DNA of 64,000 nt, from assembly GCA_031181145.1 (NCBI GenBank), contig JAPSLB010000016.1, positions 19,788 to 83,787 on the forward strand, given 5' to 3'. Within the stretch, counting starts at the first letter, position 1; each line of letters starts with the position of its first letter. The translations under genes were made by a program, and so were the position numbers. The notes under the pieces were generated by a model. That model was not told where the DNA came from. It did not search any database and worked only from the letters and a program-made list of their open reading frames with translations. Of this stretch, positions 25,199 through 32,775 are shown in pieces. This stretch comes from Microvirga sp. (lineage in GTDB: Bacteria; Pseudomonadota; Alphaproteobacteria; Rhizobiales; Beijerinckiaceae).

Positions 25199-26158
25199 TC
25201 AATGGGAACTCACTTTACCTTGAACATGGGGCTCGGATTTGGCGGGAACCCGCCAGCGGCGGTGCATCCAGAGCCATTGCTCCGGGTATTCCCGGACCCA
25301 GGATTCCACCACCGAGGTCATGGCCTGCATCGCGCCCTGGACGTTCACCTGACCGTCGGGGTCGCGCGGCAGGTCGAGGGGCGGCGTGAGCTGAAGGCGG
25401 AACCGGTTCCCGGCCAAACGGATGACGCGCACCCCGTGGACGGGGCAGTCGAAGCGGCGGGCGAACTTGCCGAGGATCGGGTTCACCAAGGCCGGGCGGC
25501 CCAGGAAGTTAACGATCACGCCCCGGGTGAAGTGCTGGTCGATGAGCATGCCCAGATGGCCGCCCTTCTCCAGCGCCCCGTGCATGGCGAAGGCCGCGCC
25601 CTGGCGAGCGGCCTCCAGGTTGCCCATGGTTTCGCTGCGGACCTCGTGAATGACCCGGGCGATGGCCGGGTCGTTGGGTGCGCGGAACACCGCCGTGGTG
25701 TCGAGCCCGAAACGGGCCGCGCAAATGGCGGGCAGCTCCCAGTTGGCGAGATGGGCGGAAAAGACGATGCCCGGCCTCCCGTCGTCCCGCAAGCTGAGGA
25801 AGTGCTCGATCCCGTCGACCTCCGTGCGGCCCGGCACGGGGCTGTCCGGGTCGAAGTCGAACAACTGGCCCAGATGGGGGTATTCCCCGCCCGTCCGGCC
25901 GAGATTCTCCCAGGCGGCGCGCGCCAGGGCCTTCACCTCGGCTTCGGACTTCTCGGGGTAAGCGGCCCGGATATTGGCCAGGGCCGTCCGGTGTGCCTTC
26001 AGAAGCGGGCCGATCGTGCGGGCAAGGGCGGCGCCCACCGCGCCGGAGCGCTCCGGGCCGATGGCGCGCGAGAAGGCGAACACGCTGCGCACGACGCCCA
26101 CCATCACCGTCTCCATGAGACGCGAGAGAAGGCTGCGGGGGCGGTGGCTCTGCTGCAC
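25199..26158 (-). CDS. lpxXL: Very-long-chain lipid A acyltransferase, LpxXL type
   Basis: Transfers the 27-hydroxyoctacosanoyl (or similar C26-C28) chain from AcpXL to lipid A at the inner face of the cytoplasmic membrane. 319 residues. The family HX4(D/E) motif is HLANWE (His136, Glu141), and an N-terminal hydrophobic segment anchors it. Sequence alone puts it in the LpxL/HtrB lauroyl-acyltransferase family. The LpxXL assignment rests on its position after acpXL, fabZ, two fabF genes and adh, the known rhizobial order. An apparent intrinsic terminator lies between adh and this gene, so it may have its own promoter. Confidence 0.85.
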   Translation of the reverse strand: MQQSHRPRSLLSRLMETVMVGVVRSVFAFSRAIGPERSGAVGAALARTIGPLLKAHRTALANIRAAYPEKSEAEVKALARAAWENLGRTGGEYPHLGQLFDFDPDSPVPGRTEVDGIEHFLSLRDDGRPGIVFSAHLANWELPAICAARFGLDTTAVFRAPNDPAIARVIHEVRSETMGNLEAARQGAAFAMHGALEKGGHLGMLIDQHFTRGVIVNFLGRPALVNPILGKFARRFDCPVHGVRVIRLAGNRFRLQLTPPLDLPRDPDGQVNVQGAMQAMTSVVESWVREYPEQWLWMHRRWRVPAKSEPHVQGKVSSH

Positions 26159-26183
26159 GATGGGAACATCCGGTCGGAAAAGG

Positions 26184-26215
26184 AAAAAGGCTCCGCGTGT
26201 TTTTCGCGAGGAGCC
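26184..26215 (-). terminator. Intrinsic terminator between adh and lpxXL
   Basis: On the minus strand GGCTCC pairs with GGAGCC and GCG with CGC, with a 2-base bulge (26215-26189), followed by TTTTTCC. It lies 57 bases beyond the adh stop and 26 bases before the lpxXL start codon. Confidence 0.65.
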
Positions 26216-26271
26216 CGTTTCGTCAAGATCTATGGGCGCGAGGCCGCCCGTTCCAGAGGCTCGGGCCTGGG

Positions 26272-27294
26272 TCAGAAGGTCACGATGACCTTGCCGAAGA
26301 CCTTGCGGCCTTCGAGGCGCTCCAGGCCTTCCCGGAACTCGTCGAGGGGGAATACCGAATCGATCACCGGGGCCATGCCGGCCGCCATCTTGTCCAGGGA
26401 CTGGCCGATATTCTCGATCCGGCAGCCGAAGGAGCCGAAGATCCGGTACTGCTGCTGGAAGAGCTGCATCAGGTTCATGGTGGTGGACACGCCCGAGGTC
26501 GAGCCACAGGTGACGAGGCGTCCGCCCCGCTTGAGGCAGAGCAAACTCCCGTTCCAGGTCTCCGCCCCCACATGCTCGAATACCACGTCGACGCCCTTGC
26601 GTTTGGTGAGCCGGCGCACCTCGCCCTCGAAGCGTTCCTTGCGGTAGTTGATCACGTAGTCGGCGCCGAGCGCCTTTGCCTTCTCGCCCTTCTCGTCGTC
26701 GCCCACCGTCGTGTAGACCGTGCAGCCGATGGCCTTCGCCATCTTGATCGCCGCCGAGCCGATGCCGGAGCCGCCCGCATGCACCAGGATCGACTCGCCG
26801 GGCTCGAGCTTCGCGTTGTCGAACAGCATGTGCTGGACCGTGCCGAAGCCAATGGGCGCGCAGGCCGCCTGCTCGAAGGTGACGCCCTTCGGCACCGGAA
26901 TCACGAGACGCTCGGGGCGGTTGATGAGTTCGCGGGCGAAGCCGTCGATATGGAAGCCCATGATCCCGGCGACGTTCTCGCAGAGATTGTCGCGGCCCTC
27001 CCGGCAGGCATTGCAGTGACCGCAGGTCTCGGCGCCGTACATGGTGACCGGATCGCCCACCTTGAAGCGCGTCACGCCCTCGCCCAAGGCTGCGATCTCG
27101 CCCGAGGCCTCGACGCCGACGGCCTGCGGCATCTTGCGCTTGGCGAAGGCCATGCCGCGGAAGCCCCAGACATCGAGATAGTTGAGCCCGAGCGCCCTGA
27201 TCCGGACCTGCACCTCGCCTGCGGCGGGAGGCGGCGGGGCATCCATCTCGGTGATGCGAATGTCACGGTCGCCGAAGAGCTGAAGGGAGCGCAT
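26272..27294 (-). CDS. Zinc-containing MDR oxidoreductase of the VLCFA-lipid A cluster
   Basis: Medium-chain dehydrogenase/reductase of 340 residues. The structural-zinc lobe is complete, with cysteines 91, 94, 97 and 105 (CGHCNAC and NLC). At the usual catalytic-zinc cysteine position the sequence reads GLNYLD, so that ligand is missing and catalysis without catalytic zinc is expected. The Rossmann motif AGGSGIGS follows near 170. In rhizobia an alcohol-dehydrogenase-like gene sits at this place in the AcpXL cluster and is thought to act as the enoyl reductase or another late step of chain building; that role here is inference. It is separated from fabG by a 376-bp repeat-rich gap. Confidence 0.85.
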   Translation of the reverse strand: MRSLQLFGDRDIRITEMDAPPPPAAGEVQVRIRALGLNYLDVWGFRGMAFAKRKMPQAVGVEASGEIAALGEGVTRFKVGDPVTMYGAETCGHCNACREGRDNLCENVAGIMGFHIDGFARELINRPERLVIPVPKGVTFEQAACAPIGFGTVQHMLFDNAKLEPGESILVHAGGSGIGSAAIKMAKAIGCTVYTTVGDDEKGEKAKALGADYVINYRKERFEGEVRRLTKRKGVDVVFEHVGAETWNGSLLCLKRGGRLVTCGSTSGVSTTMNLMQLFQQQYRIFGSFGCRIENIGQSLDKMAAGMAPVIDSVFPLDEFREGLERLEGRKVFGKVIVTF

Positions 27295-27670
27295 GCGTCA
27301 AATCCTATTCGGCGTCATCTCCGGACGTGTTCCGGGGATCCACGTCTTTCGATCAAGGGAAGGCGTGGATGACCGGGACAAGCCCGGCCATGACGGGGAA
27401 ACTTGAAACGGCGGCTTAAAGGGCGAGCGGTGGAATGGCAAGGTCCAGCCATTCCCGAGATGGATCGGTGGCTCTTCTCCATGCCGTGCTCCATGTCATG
27501 ACCAAGCCCGTCCCGGCCATCCCGGTGAGGAAAGGCGCTGCGCCTCCCGCAAGCGGGATCACCGGCACAAGGCCGGTGATGACGAGCGGAGGGTGACGGA
27601 AGGCCTGCGATGCGAAGCGAAGAACCGGCGTGTTCTGGATCCCATCCTTCGCCGGGACGATGCTCTGGGA
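27295..27670. repeat. Repeat-rich intergenic region with family B palindromes
   Basis: No gene is credible here. Two composite elements fill most of it. One runs 27313-27395, opening CGTCATCTCCGG and closing GCCCGGCCATGACG. The other runs 27495-27584 and includes perfect arms ATCACCGGC (27558-27566) and GCCGGTGAT (27572-27580). Both match the GTCAT...ATGAC family found elsewhere in the window. The region interrupts the minus-strand fatty-acid cluster between fabG and adh. Confidence 0.75.
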
Positions 27671-28417
27671 CTACCGGTGAACACCCAGCATCGCGGTGAG
27701 CCCACCGTCGATGGGCAGCACCGCGCCGGTGATATAGGCGGCAGGCTCGCTCATGAGAAAGGCGGCGAGGCCCGCGATCTCGTCCGGCTTCGCGAAGCGT
27801 CCGGCCGGGATCTGCTTCTCCATGGTCTCGCGATAGGCCGCGTAGGGCGCCATCATGTCCGTGTCGATGAAGCCCGGCGCGATCACGTTGACGGTCACAT
27901 TCCGCTTGGCGGTCTCGACGGACAGCGTGCGGCAATAGGCGATCAGTGCCCCCTTGGAGGCCGCATAGGCCGCGTTGCCGGGATTGCCCTGGAGCGCGGC
28001 GACGGAGCCGATGGCGACGATGCGGCCTGCCTTGCCACGGATCATGCCGCGCATGAGCGACTTCGCGATACGCGTCAGCGACCAGAAGTTCACCTGCATG
28101 GCGGCTTCGGCCTTGTCCTGCTGCATCATGGCGGCAAGCGCATCGTAGGGCTGGCCTGCATTATGCACGAAGCCGAAGAAGCTCTCGCCCTCCAGCATCT
28201 CGCAGAAGGTTTCCAGCGCCGCCTTGTCGGCAAGATCGACCTCATGCGCCTTGATGGAGCGGCCGGGATTTTTCAGCATCAGCTCGTCAGCGAGAGCCTT
28301 CGCGGCATCGCCGGAGGAACGATAGGTGAAATCCACGTCGTGGCCGGCCGCCGCGAGCGCCCGCACGATGGCTGCGCCGACGCCTTTGCCGCCGCCGGTG
28401 ACGAGAACGCGCGTCAT
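27671..28417 (-). CDS. fabG: 3-oxoacyl-ACP reductase (FabG-type SDR) of the VLCFA cluster
   Basis: NADPH-dependent reduction of 3-ketoacyl-ACP, 248 residues. The cofactor loop TGGGKGVG is at 7-14, VHNAG at 84-88, and the catalytic Ser138, Tyr151 and Lys155 (YAASK) are intact. The PGFIDTDM and GAVLPIDGG segments are standard for FabG. It begins 4 bp after fabF2 and is therefore part of the same message. The FabG label is from sequence; dedication to very-long-chain synthesis is from context. Confidence 0.88.
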   Translation of the reverse strand: MTRVLVTGGGKGVGAAIVRALAAAGHDVDFTYRSSGDAAKALADELMLKNPGRSIKAHEVDLADKAALETFCEMLEGESFFGFVHNAGQPYDALAAMMQQDKAEAAMQVNFWSLTRIAKSLMRGMIRGKAGRIVAIGSVAALQGNPGNAAYAASKGALIAYCRTLSVETAKRNVTVNVIAPGFIDTDMMAPYAAYRETMEKQIPAGRFAKPDEIAGLAAFLMSEPAAYITGAVLPIDGGLTAMLGVHR

Positions 28418-28421
28418 GGCC

Positions 28422-29702
28422 TCATGCTCCCTTGGGCTCGGCCCCGAAGACGAGGCAGGTGTTCTGGCCGCCGAAGCCGAAGGAATTCGAGAGCACGTAT
28501 TTCACATTCGCATCGCGCGCGACATTCGGCACCACGTCGAGCGGGATCGCGGGATCGGGCACCTGGTAATTGATCGTCGGCGGAATACGGCCCGTCGCGA
28601 TGGTGAGGAGGGACATCACCGCCTCCACGGCACCTGCGGCGGTGAGCGTGTGGCCGATCATCGATTTGTTCGACGAAATGGGCAGGCTTCCCATGCGCTC
28701 GCCGAACACGGCGGTGCAGCTCATGGCCTCCATCTTGTCGTTTTCAGGCGTCGAGGTGCCGTGTGCGTTGATGTAGTCGATCTCGTCAGGCGAGAGGCCC
28801 GCATCGCCGAGCGCCTGACGAATCGCGGCGATCGCCGGAGAACCGTCCGGCGAGGAGCGCGTGCGGTGGAAATTGTCACCTTTCTCGCCGCAGCCGAGCA
28901 CGAAGCCGAGGATCTTCGCGCCGCGCGCCATCGCGGTTTCGGCGTTCTCGAGGACGAGCGCGGCGCCGCCCTCCCCCATCACGAAACCATCGCGGTTTTT
29001 CGAGAACGGCTTCGATGCGCCTTCCGGGTTCTCGTTCTGCGTCGAGAGCGCCGAGAGCAGAGAGAAGCGAATCAGCGATTCCGGATTCACGGAGCCGTCG
29101 GTGCCGATGCAGAGCGCCGCATCCGTTTCGCCGCGCCGGATCGCCTCGACGCCCAGTTGGATCGCGGTCGCGCCCGAGGAGCAGGCGGTGGAGAGCGAAA
29201 TCGGCGAGCCCTTCGTGCCGAACGTGTCGGCGACCCGGTCAGCCACCGTGCCGAAAATGAAAAGATCGTGCCAAGCCTTGAAGCGGCCCGTGGCCGCGGC
29301 CTTGAGAAGATCCGTGTAGGTGACGTCCCCCGTCTGGCCGGAAGCCTCCGCAAGCGCCTGGCGCTGCGGCCATTCCATCTCGACCGGCGGCACGGCGATG
29401 AAGAGCGCGCCCGGGAAATCGCGCGATGCCAGTCCCGACTGGCCGACGGCCTCTTCGGCCGCAAGCACGGCGAGACGCTCGGAGAGCATCGGTGCGCAGA
29501 AAGGCTCCACGTCGATGAAGTCGATCGTGCCTGCGATCGTGGTCCTCAGGCTTTCCGTGGGGAAACGGTTGATGCGGTGAATGCCGGATTGTCCCGCGGT
29601 CAGCGCGGTCCAGGTGGCGTCCTTGCCCTGGCCGAGGGAGGTGACCGCGCCCATGCCGGTGACGGCGACGAGCGGACGGCCCTGATTGTCGCGAAGCGCC
29701 AT
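28422..29702 (-). CDS. Beta-ketoacyl-ACP synthase (active, VLCFA cluster fabF2)
   Basis: Condensing enzyme that extends acyl-AcpXL with malonyl units, 426 residues. The full catalytic set is seen: nucleophilic cysteine in STACSSG near 173, first histidine in NAHGTST near 314, and the lysine and second histidine in SNKSMIGHTL near 347. The GFGGQN glycine loop is near the C-terminus. A long lid region (GALFIAVPPVEMEWPQRQ) differs from housekeeping FabF. It lies 12 bp after a sister ketosynthase that lacks the cysteine, so the two may form a heterodimer as in type II polyketide KS-CLF pairs. Confidence 0.92.
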   Translation of the reverse strand: MALRDNQGRPLVAVTGMGAVTSLGQGKDATWTALTAGQSGIHRINRFPTESLRTTIAGTIDFIDVEPFCAPMLSERLAVLAAEEAVGQSGLASRDFPGALFIAVPPVEMEWPQRQALAEASGQTGDVTYTDLLKAAATGRFKAWHDLFIFGTVADRVADTFGTKGSPISLSTACSSGATAIQLGVEAIRRGETDAALCIGTDGSVNPESLIRFSLLSALSTQNENPEGASKPFSKNRDGFVMGEGGAALVLENAETAMARGAKILGFVLGCGEKGDNFHRTRSSPDGSPAIAAIRQALGDAGLSPDEIDYINAHGTSTPENDKMEAMSCTAVFGERMGSLPISSNKSMIGHTLTAAGAVEAVMSLLTIATGRIPPTINYQVPDPAIPLDVVPNVARDANVKYVLSNSFGFGGQNTCLVFGAEPKGA

Positions 29703-29714
29703 GCCGTTCTCCTC

Positions 29715-30833
29715 TCAAGCCTTGGTGAGCCGCAAGGCGCCTTCGCCGCGCCAGTGACCGATCGACGTCACGAGTGCGTCGGACGCCTTGCCGTTCGCGA
29801 TGAGGCCTGCCGCGAGCGCCACGCCGGCGGGCGCCTGCGCTTCCATGGCGTGGCCGATGACGTCCCCGGTCGCATGAACCGCGGCCCCCGGAGCGATGTC
29901 CTTCAAGGCGGCCCGCTCTTCGTCCGTGATGCCTTTCACTCCGGTCGCCCCCGAGATCACCACGTCGGGCCTCGCCTGGAGGCGGTTTGAAAGGCCATGG
30001 AGCGCCTGCTCGATGCCGCCGGGCTGGCGGCGGGAGCGGTCGGAGACGGCGCCCGCGAGGACCGCGAGCGGCTTTGCGCCGCGCGCCGCCGCATGTTCGC
30101 GGGACTCGAGCACCAGGAAACAGGCGGCCGAGCCGAGAATCATGCCGCCGCCGTCGGCGGTCCGGCTCCAGACCGGCTGGTACGGCTTCTTCCAGAGGAA
30201 GCCGCCCATCTCGTAGATCAGCAGCACGTCGGGCCGTTCGGCATTGTAGGCGCCGCCCACCAGGAAGATGTCGTCCTGGCCCGCGGCGATGCGCTCCTTG
30301 GCGATGCGGATCGCGTCGACGCCGCTCGATTCCTCGCCCATGAAGGTGCGCGATCCGCCCGTGACGCCGTGCACGATGGAGATGTTGCCCGCCAGCAGAT
30401 TGGAGAGCTGCGCCAGGAACAGCGTGGGGCGTAGGTCGCCCATCAGGCGCTCGTTGAGGAACACGCCCGGGTTCTCGGCGGCACGAAGGCCCGTGAGGAT
30501 CTGTCCGTCGACCGCGTAGTCGCGTTCGCCGCCGCCCGCCGACACGATGAGTTGCATGCGGCCCTTGAGCTCCGCATCCTCCTTCGCCCCGGCCGAATCG
30601 AGGGCCAGGCCTGCGGCATAGCAGCCGAGCCTCTGCCAAGCTTCCATCTGCCGCTGGTCGGACTTCTTCGGGATCTGACGGTCCCATTCCAGGGTCGTCG
30701 CAGGGTGGACCGGAAAGGGCGCGAAGGTCTCGTCGTTCGTGCTCGGTGTGCCCGAGAGCGCGGCCAGATGGACGTCCAGCCCCTCTCCCGCGCAGGAGAC
30801 GATGCCAATTCCGGTGATAACGACGTCACGCAT
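29715..30833 (-). CDS. Ketosynthase-like protein without active-site cysteine (CLF-like, VLCFA cluster fabF1)
   Basis: 372 residues with the thiolase-type ketosynthase fold (start MRDVVITGIGIVSCAGEG, later SGATGVKG). The region that should hold the nucleophile reads GVTGGSRTFMGEESSGVDAI (about 155-174), with no cysteine. The first catalytic histidine motif and the lysine are also gone; only GDVIGHAMEA keeps a histidine. Such proteins act as chain-length factors beside an active KS. The 3' end of fabZ overlaps its start by 8 bp and fabF2 follows by 12 bp, so equal expression is likely. Its role in setting the C26-C28 length is inference. Confidence 0.88.
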   Translation of the reverse strand: MRDVVITGIGIVSCAGEGLDVHLAALSGTPSTNDETFAPFPVHPATTLEWDRQIPKKSDQRQMEAWQRLGCYAAGLALDSAGAKEDAELKGRMQLIVSAGGGERDYAVDGQILTGLRAAENPGVFLNERLMGDLRPTLFLAQLSNLLAGNISIVHGVTGGSRTFMGEESSGVDAIRIAKERIAAGQDDIFLVGGAYNAERPDVLLIYEMGGFLWKKPYQPVWSRTADGGGMILGSAACFLVLESREHAAARGAKPLAVLAGAVSDRSRRQPGGIEQALHGLSNRLQARPDVVISGATGVKGITDEERAALKDIAPGAAVHATGDVIGHAMEAQAPAGVALAAGLIANGKASDALVTSIGHWRGEGALRLTKA

Positions 30834-31293
30834 CCGCTGCCTCCCGTATCAGGCCGATGCGCTTGGCCTGGGCCCGCATCTGACCGTCCATGCCCTCCGG
30901 GAAGGGCATGATCCTGAACCGCAGCTCAGCATCGCAGATCGGCTTGCCCTCGGCCAGGATCTTGGCCTTGGTCACCGCATAGCCCGAGCCTTCGTGCTCC
31001 AGCTGTGCCTGGACGGTGAGCACCGCGCCCGGCCCCACGAAGGTGCGGAAGCGCGCCTTGTCCACAGCCATGAGGAACGGCATGTGGGTGAAGCCCATGA
31101 GGCCGAGCACGAGATAGCCGGAAGCCTGGGCCATGGTCTCGGTGAGAAGGACGCCGGGCACGAGGGGATGGCCGGGGAAGTGCCCCTCGAAGACGGGGCT
31201 TTCCTGCGGAACGGTGGAGGTGGCCTCGATCCGCTTCGCGTCGCGGTCGAGGGACACCACCCGGTCGATCATTTCAAAATATTCGAGGCGCAT
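30826..31293 (-). CDS. 3-hydroxyacyl-ACP dehydratase (FabZ-like) of the VLCFA cluster
   Basis: Dehydrates 3-hydroxyacyl-AcpXL to the trans-2-enoyl form. 155 residues with the hot-dog fold signature GHFPGHPLVPGVLLTETMAQ near 37-56, which contains the catalytic histidine and glutamate. The ATG at 31293 is chosen because the upstream in-frame start at 31329 would add 12 residues without family support. It overlaps the next gene by 8 bp and follows acpXL by 135 bp. Confidence 0.9.
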   Translation of the reverse strand: MRLEYFEMIDRVVSLDRDAKRIEATSTVPQESPVFEGHFPGHPLVPGVLLTETMAQASGYLVLGLMGFTHMPFLMAVDKARFRTFVGPGAVLTVQAQLEHEGSGYAVTKAKILAEGKPICDAELRFRIMPFPEGMDGQMRAQAKRIGLIREAADA

Positions 31294-31428
31294 CCCGGTC
31301 CTGGTCTCTCTCGCTCCCGGCGGCGGCACAGGAAGAGGAATCCATGAGGCGGGGCTCTTGAATGGATCGCCTCTCCGGACGGGCCCAGGGAGGGCCAGCC
31401 CACCGGAATGGAAGTCTTAAGGTATTCT

Positions 31429-31710
31429 TCAAGCCTGCTTGGAGGCCACCAGCGCGTCGATGCGCGCCACGAGGTTCTTGAGAACGAAATATTCCTCGGC
31501 CGGAGCCTTGCCCTCGTTCACTTCCTGGGTCCACTGCTCGAGGGGCAGCTTGATTCCGAAGGCCTTGTCGATCGCGAACGCGATATCGAGGAAGGCGAGG
31601 GAGTCGATGCCCAGGTCCTCGATGGCGTGGCTCTCGGGCGTGATCTGCTCGCGCGGGATGTCGGCGGTCTCTGAAATGATGCCGGCGACGGTCTCGAAGG
31701 TGGACGACAT
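31429..31710 (-). CDS. acpXL: Acyl carrier protein for very-long-chain fatty acids
   Basis: Specialised acyl carrier that holds the growing C26-C28 hydroxy fatty acid for lipid A. 93 residues, close to rhizobial AcpXL. The phosphopantetheine attachment serine is Ser37 in [11 protein letters not shown]. The flanking helix [18 protein letters not shown] is that of AcpXL rather than of the general AcpP. AGGAGAG on the minus strand is 8 bases before the ATG at 31710. It is the first gene of the cluster, with a 306-bp gap behind it that should hold the promoter. Confidence 0.93.
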   Translation of the reverse strand: MSSTFETVAGIISETADIPREQITPESHAIEDLGIDSLAFLDIAFAIDKAFGIKLPLEQWTQEVNEGKAPAEEYFVLKNLVARIDALVASKQA

Positions 31711-32016
31711 GACGCCGCTCTCCTGAAGTGATTGGTTCCTCACGATGCCGCCGCCGGGCCCCATCGGGTCCAGATCCAGCCGCTCTTCTCGTCAAGGAGG
31801 GTTGTATTGGAACGCTCCCCTTACACGACGGGGACCTCAGCGGCAACCGATTGGTTGCGTTTCGCTCCTTCCGGAACGCCGCACCGGGACCGAACCTGCG
31901 GCAAAGGCAAGCCGACATCCGATTGATTATTCCGCTCCCTTCGTCAATAAGGGCCCACCCGACGCCACAAAGGCTCCCGATTTCGCTTCAAGAATACACT
32001 TTGAAACTGGATTAAC
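31711..32016. other. Divergent regulatory gap between acpXL and the phosphatase gene
   Basis: 306 bases without a gene. It separates two divergent genes, so promoters for both should be here. I see a -35-like TTGACG on the minus strand (31943-31948) but no matching -10 at normal spacing. The half near the phosphatase is more AT-rich. No repeat or stable hairpin stands out. Confidence 0.5.
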
Positions 32017-32739
32017 GTGCTCAACAGGTTCCGCAGACCTGCCGTCCGTCGCGCACGACGCATGGCCCGCATCGCCCGGTGGGACAAACCCGTTCAGGGC
32101 ACGTTCGGCCGCCTGGCGGCTTGGCTCAACATGCTGCTCGTCGACCATGGGGTCTTCCGCCTCGTCTACCTGAACAAGCACCGGGTGACGGACCGGCTGT
32201 GGCGCACGGCCCAGCCCGCCCCGCACCAGATCGAGGCGCTCAAGAGAGAAGGGGTGCGGACCATCGTCAACCTGCGCGGCGGGCATGAGCACGGCTCCTG
32301 GCAGCTCCAGAAGGAGGCCTGCGAGCGCCTCGGCATCAATCTGGTGGAGTTCGTCATCCGCTCCCGCGGCGCCCCTGACCGGAAAACCCTGCTCCAGGCC
32401 AAGGACTTCTTCGAAAACATCGAATATCCGGCCGTGATGCACTGCAAGTCCGGCGCGGACCGGGCGGGCTTCATGGCGGCGCTCTATCTCATCCTGCACG
32501 AGGGCCGCAGCGTGGACGAGGCCCAGCGGCAACTCCACATGCGCTATGGCCACTTCCGGTTCTCGAAGACCGGCATCCTCGATGCCTTCTTCGACGCGTA
32601 CCGCCGGGACGGCGAGGCCAAGGGCATGCCGTTCCTGACCTGGCTGGAGACCGTCTACGACGCCAAAACCCTGGAGCGGGAGTTCCGCCCCGGCTTCTGG
32701 TCTCACCTGCTCGTGGACAAGATCATGCGGCGGGAATAG
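32017..32739 (+). CDS. Dual-specificity / tyrosine phosphatase family protein
   Basis: Cysteine-dependent phosphatase of about 240 residues. The P-loop CKSGADR gives Cys143 and Arg149 (CX5R), and the preceding strand YPAVMH and an upstream TIVNLRGG motif are those of DSP/PTP proteins. The start is a GTG at 32017. An ATG at 32062 would remove 15 arginine-rich residues and may be the true start. No signal peptide. Its substrate could be phosphotyrosine, phosphoinositide or lipid phosphate. Its position between the lipid A cluster and an MsbA-like exporter makes a role with envelope lipids conceivable, but this is only context. Confidence 0.85.
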   Translation: MLNRFRRPAVRRARRMARIARWDKPVQGTFGRLAAWLNMLLVDHGVFRLVYLNKHRVTDRLWRTAQPAPHQIEALKREGVRTIVNLRGGHEHGSWQLQKEACERLGINLVEFVIRSRGAPDRKTLLQAKDFFENIEYPAVMHCKSGADRAGFMAALYLILHEGRSVDEAQRQLHMRYGHFRFSKTGILDAFFDAYRRDGEAKGMPFLTWLETVYDAKTLEREFRPGFWSHLLVDKIMRRE

Positions 32740-32775
32740 CCGCCCCCAGTGTCAGCGCCGGCTTCGGGCCGGGGA

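Noticed and set aside
28326..29990. Long plus-strand frame over the fabG-fabF genes
   Set aside because: Antisense to genes with intact catalytic motifs; no domain or ribosome site of its own.
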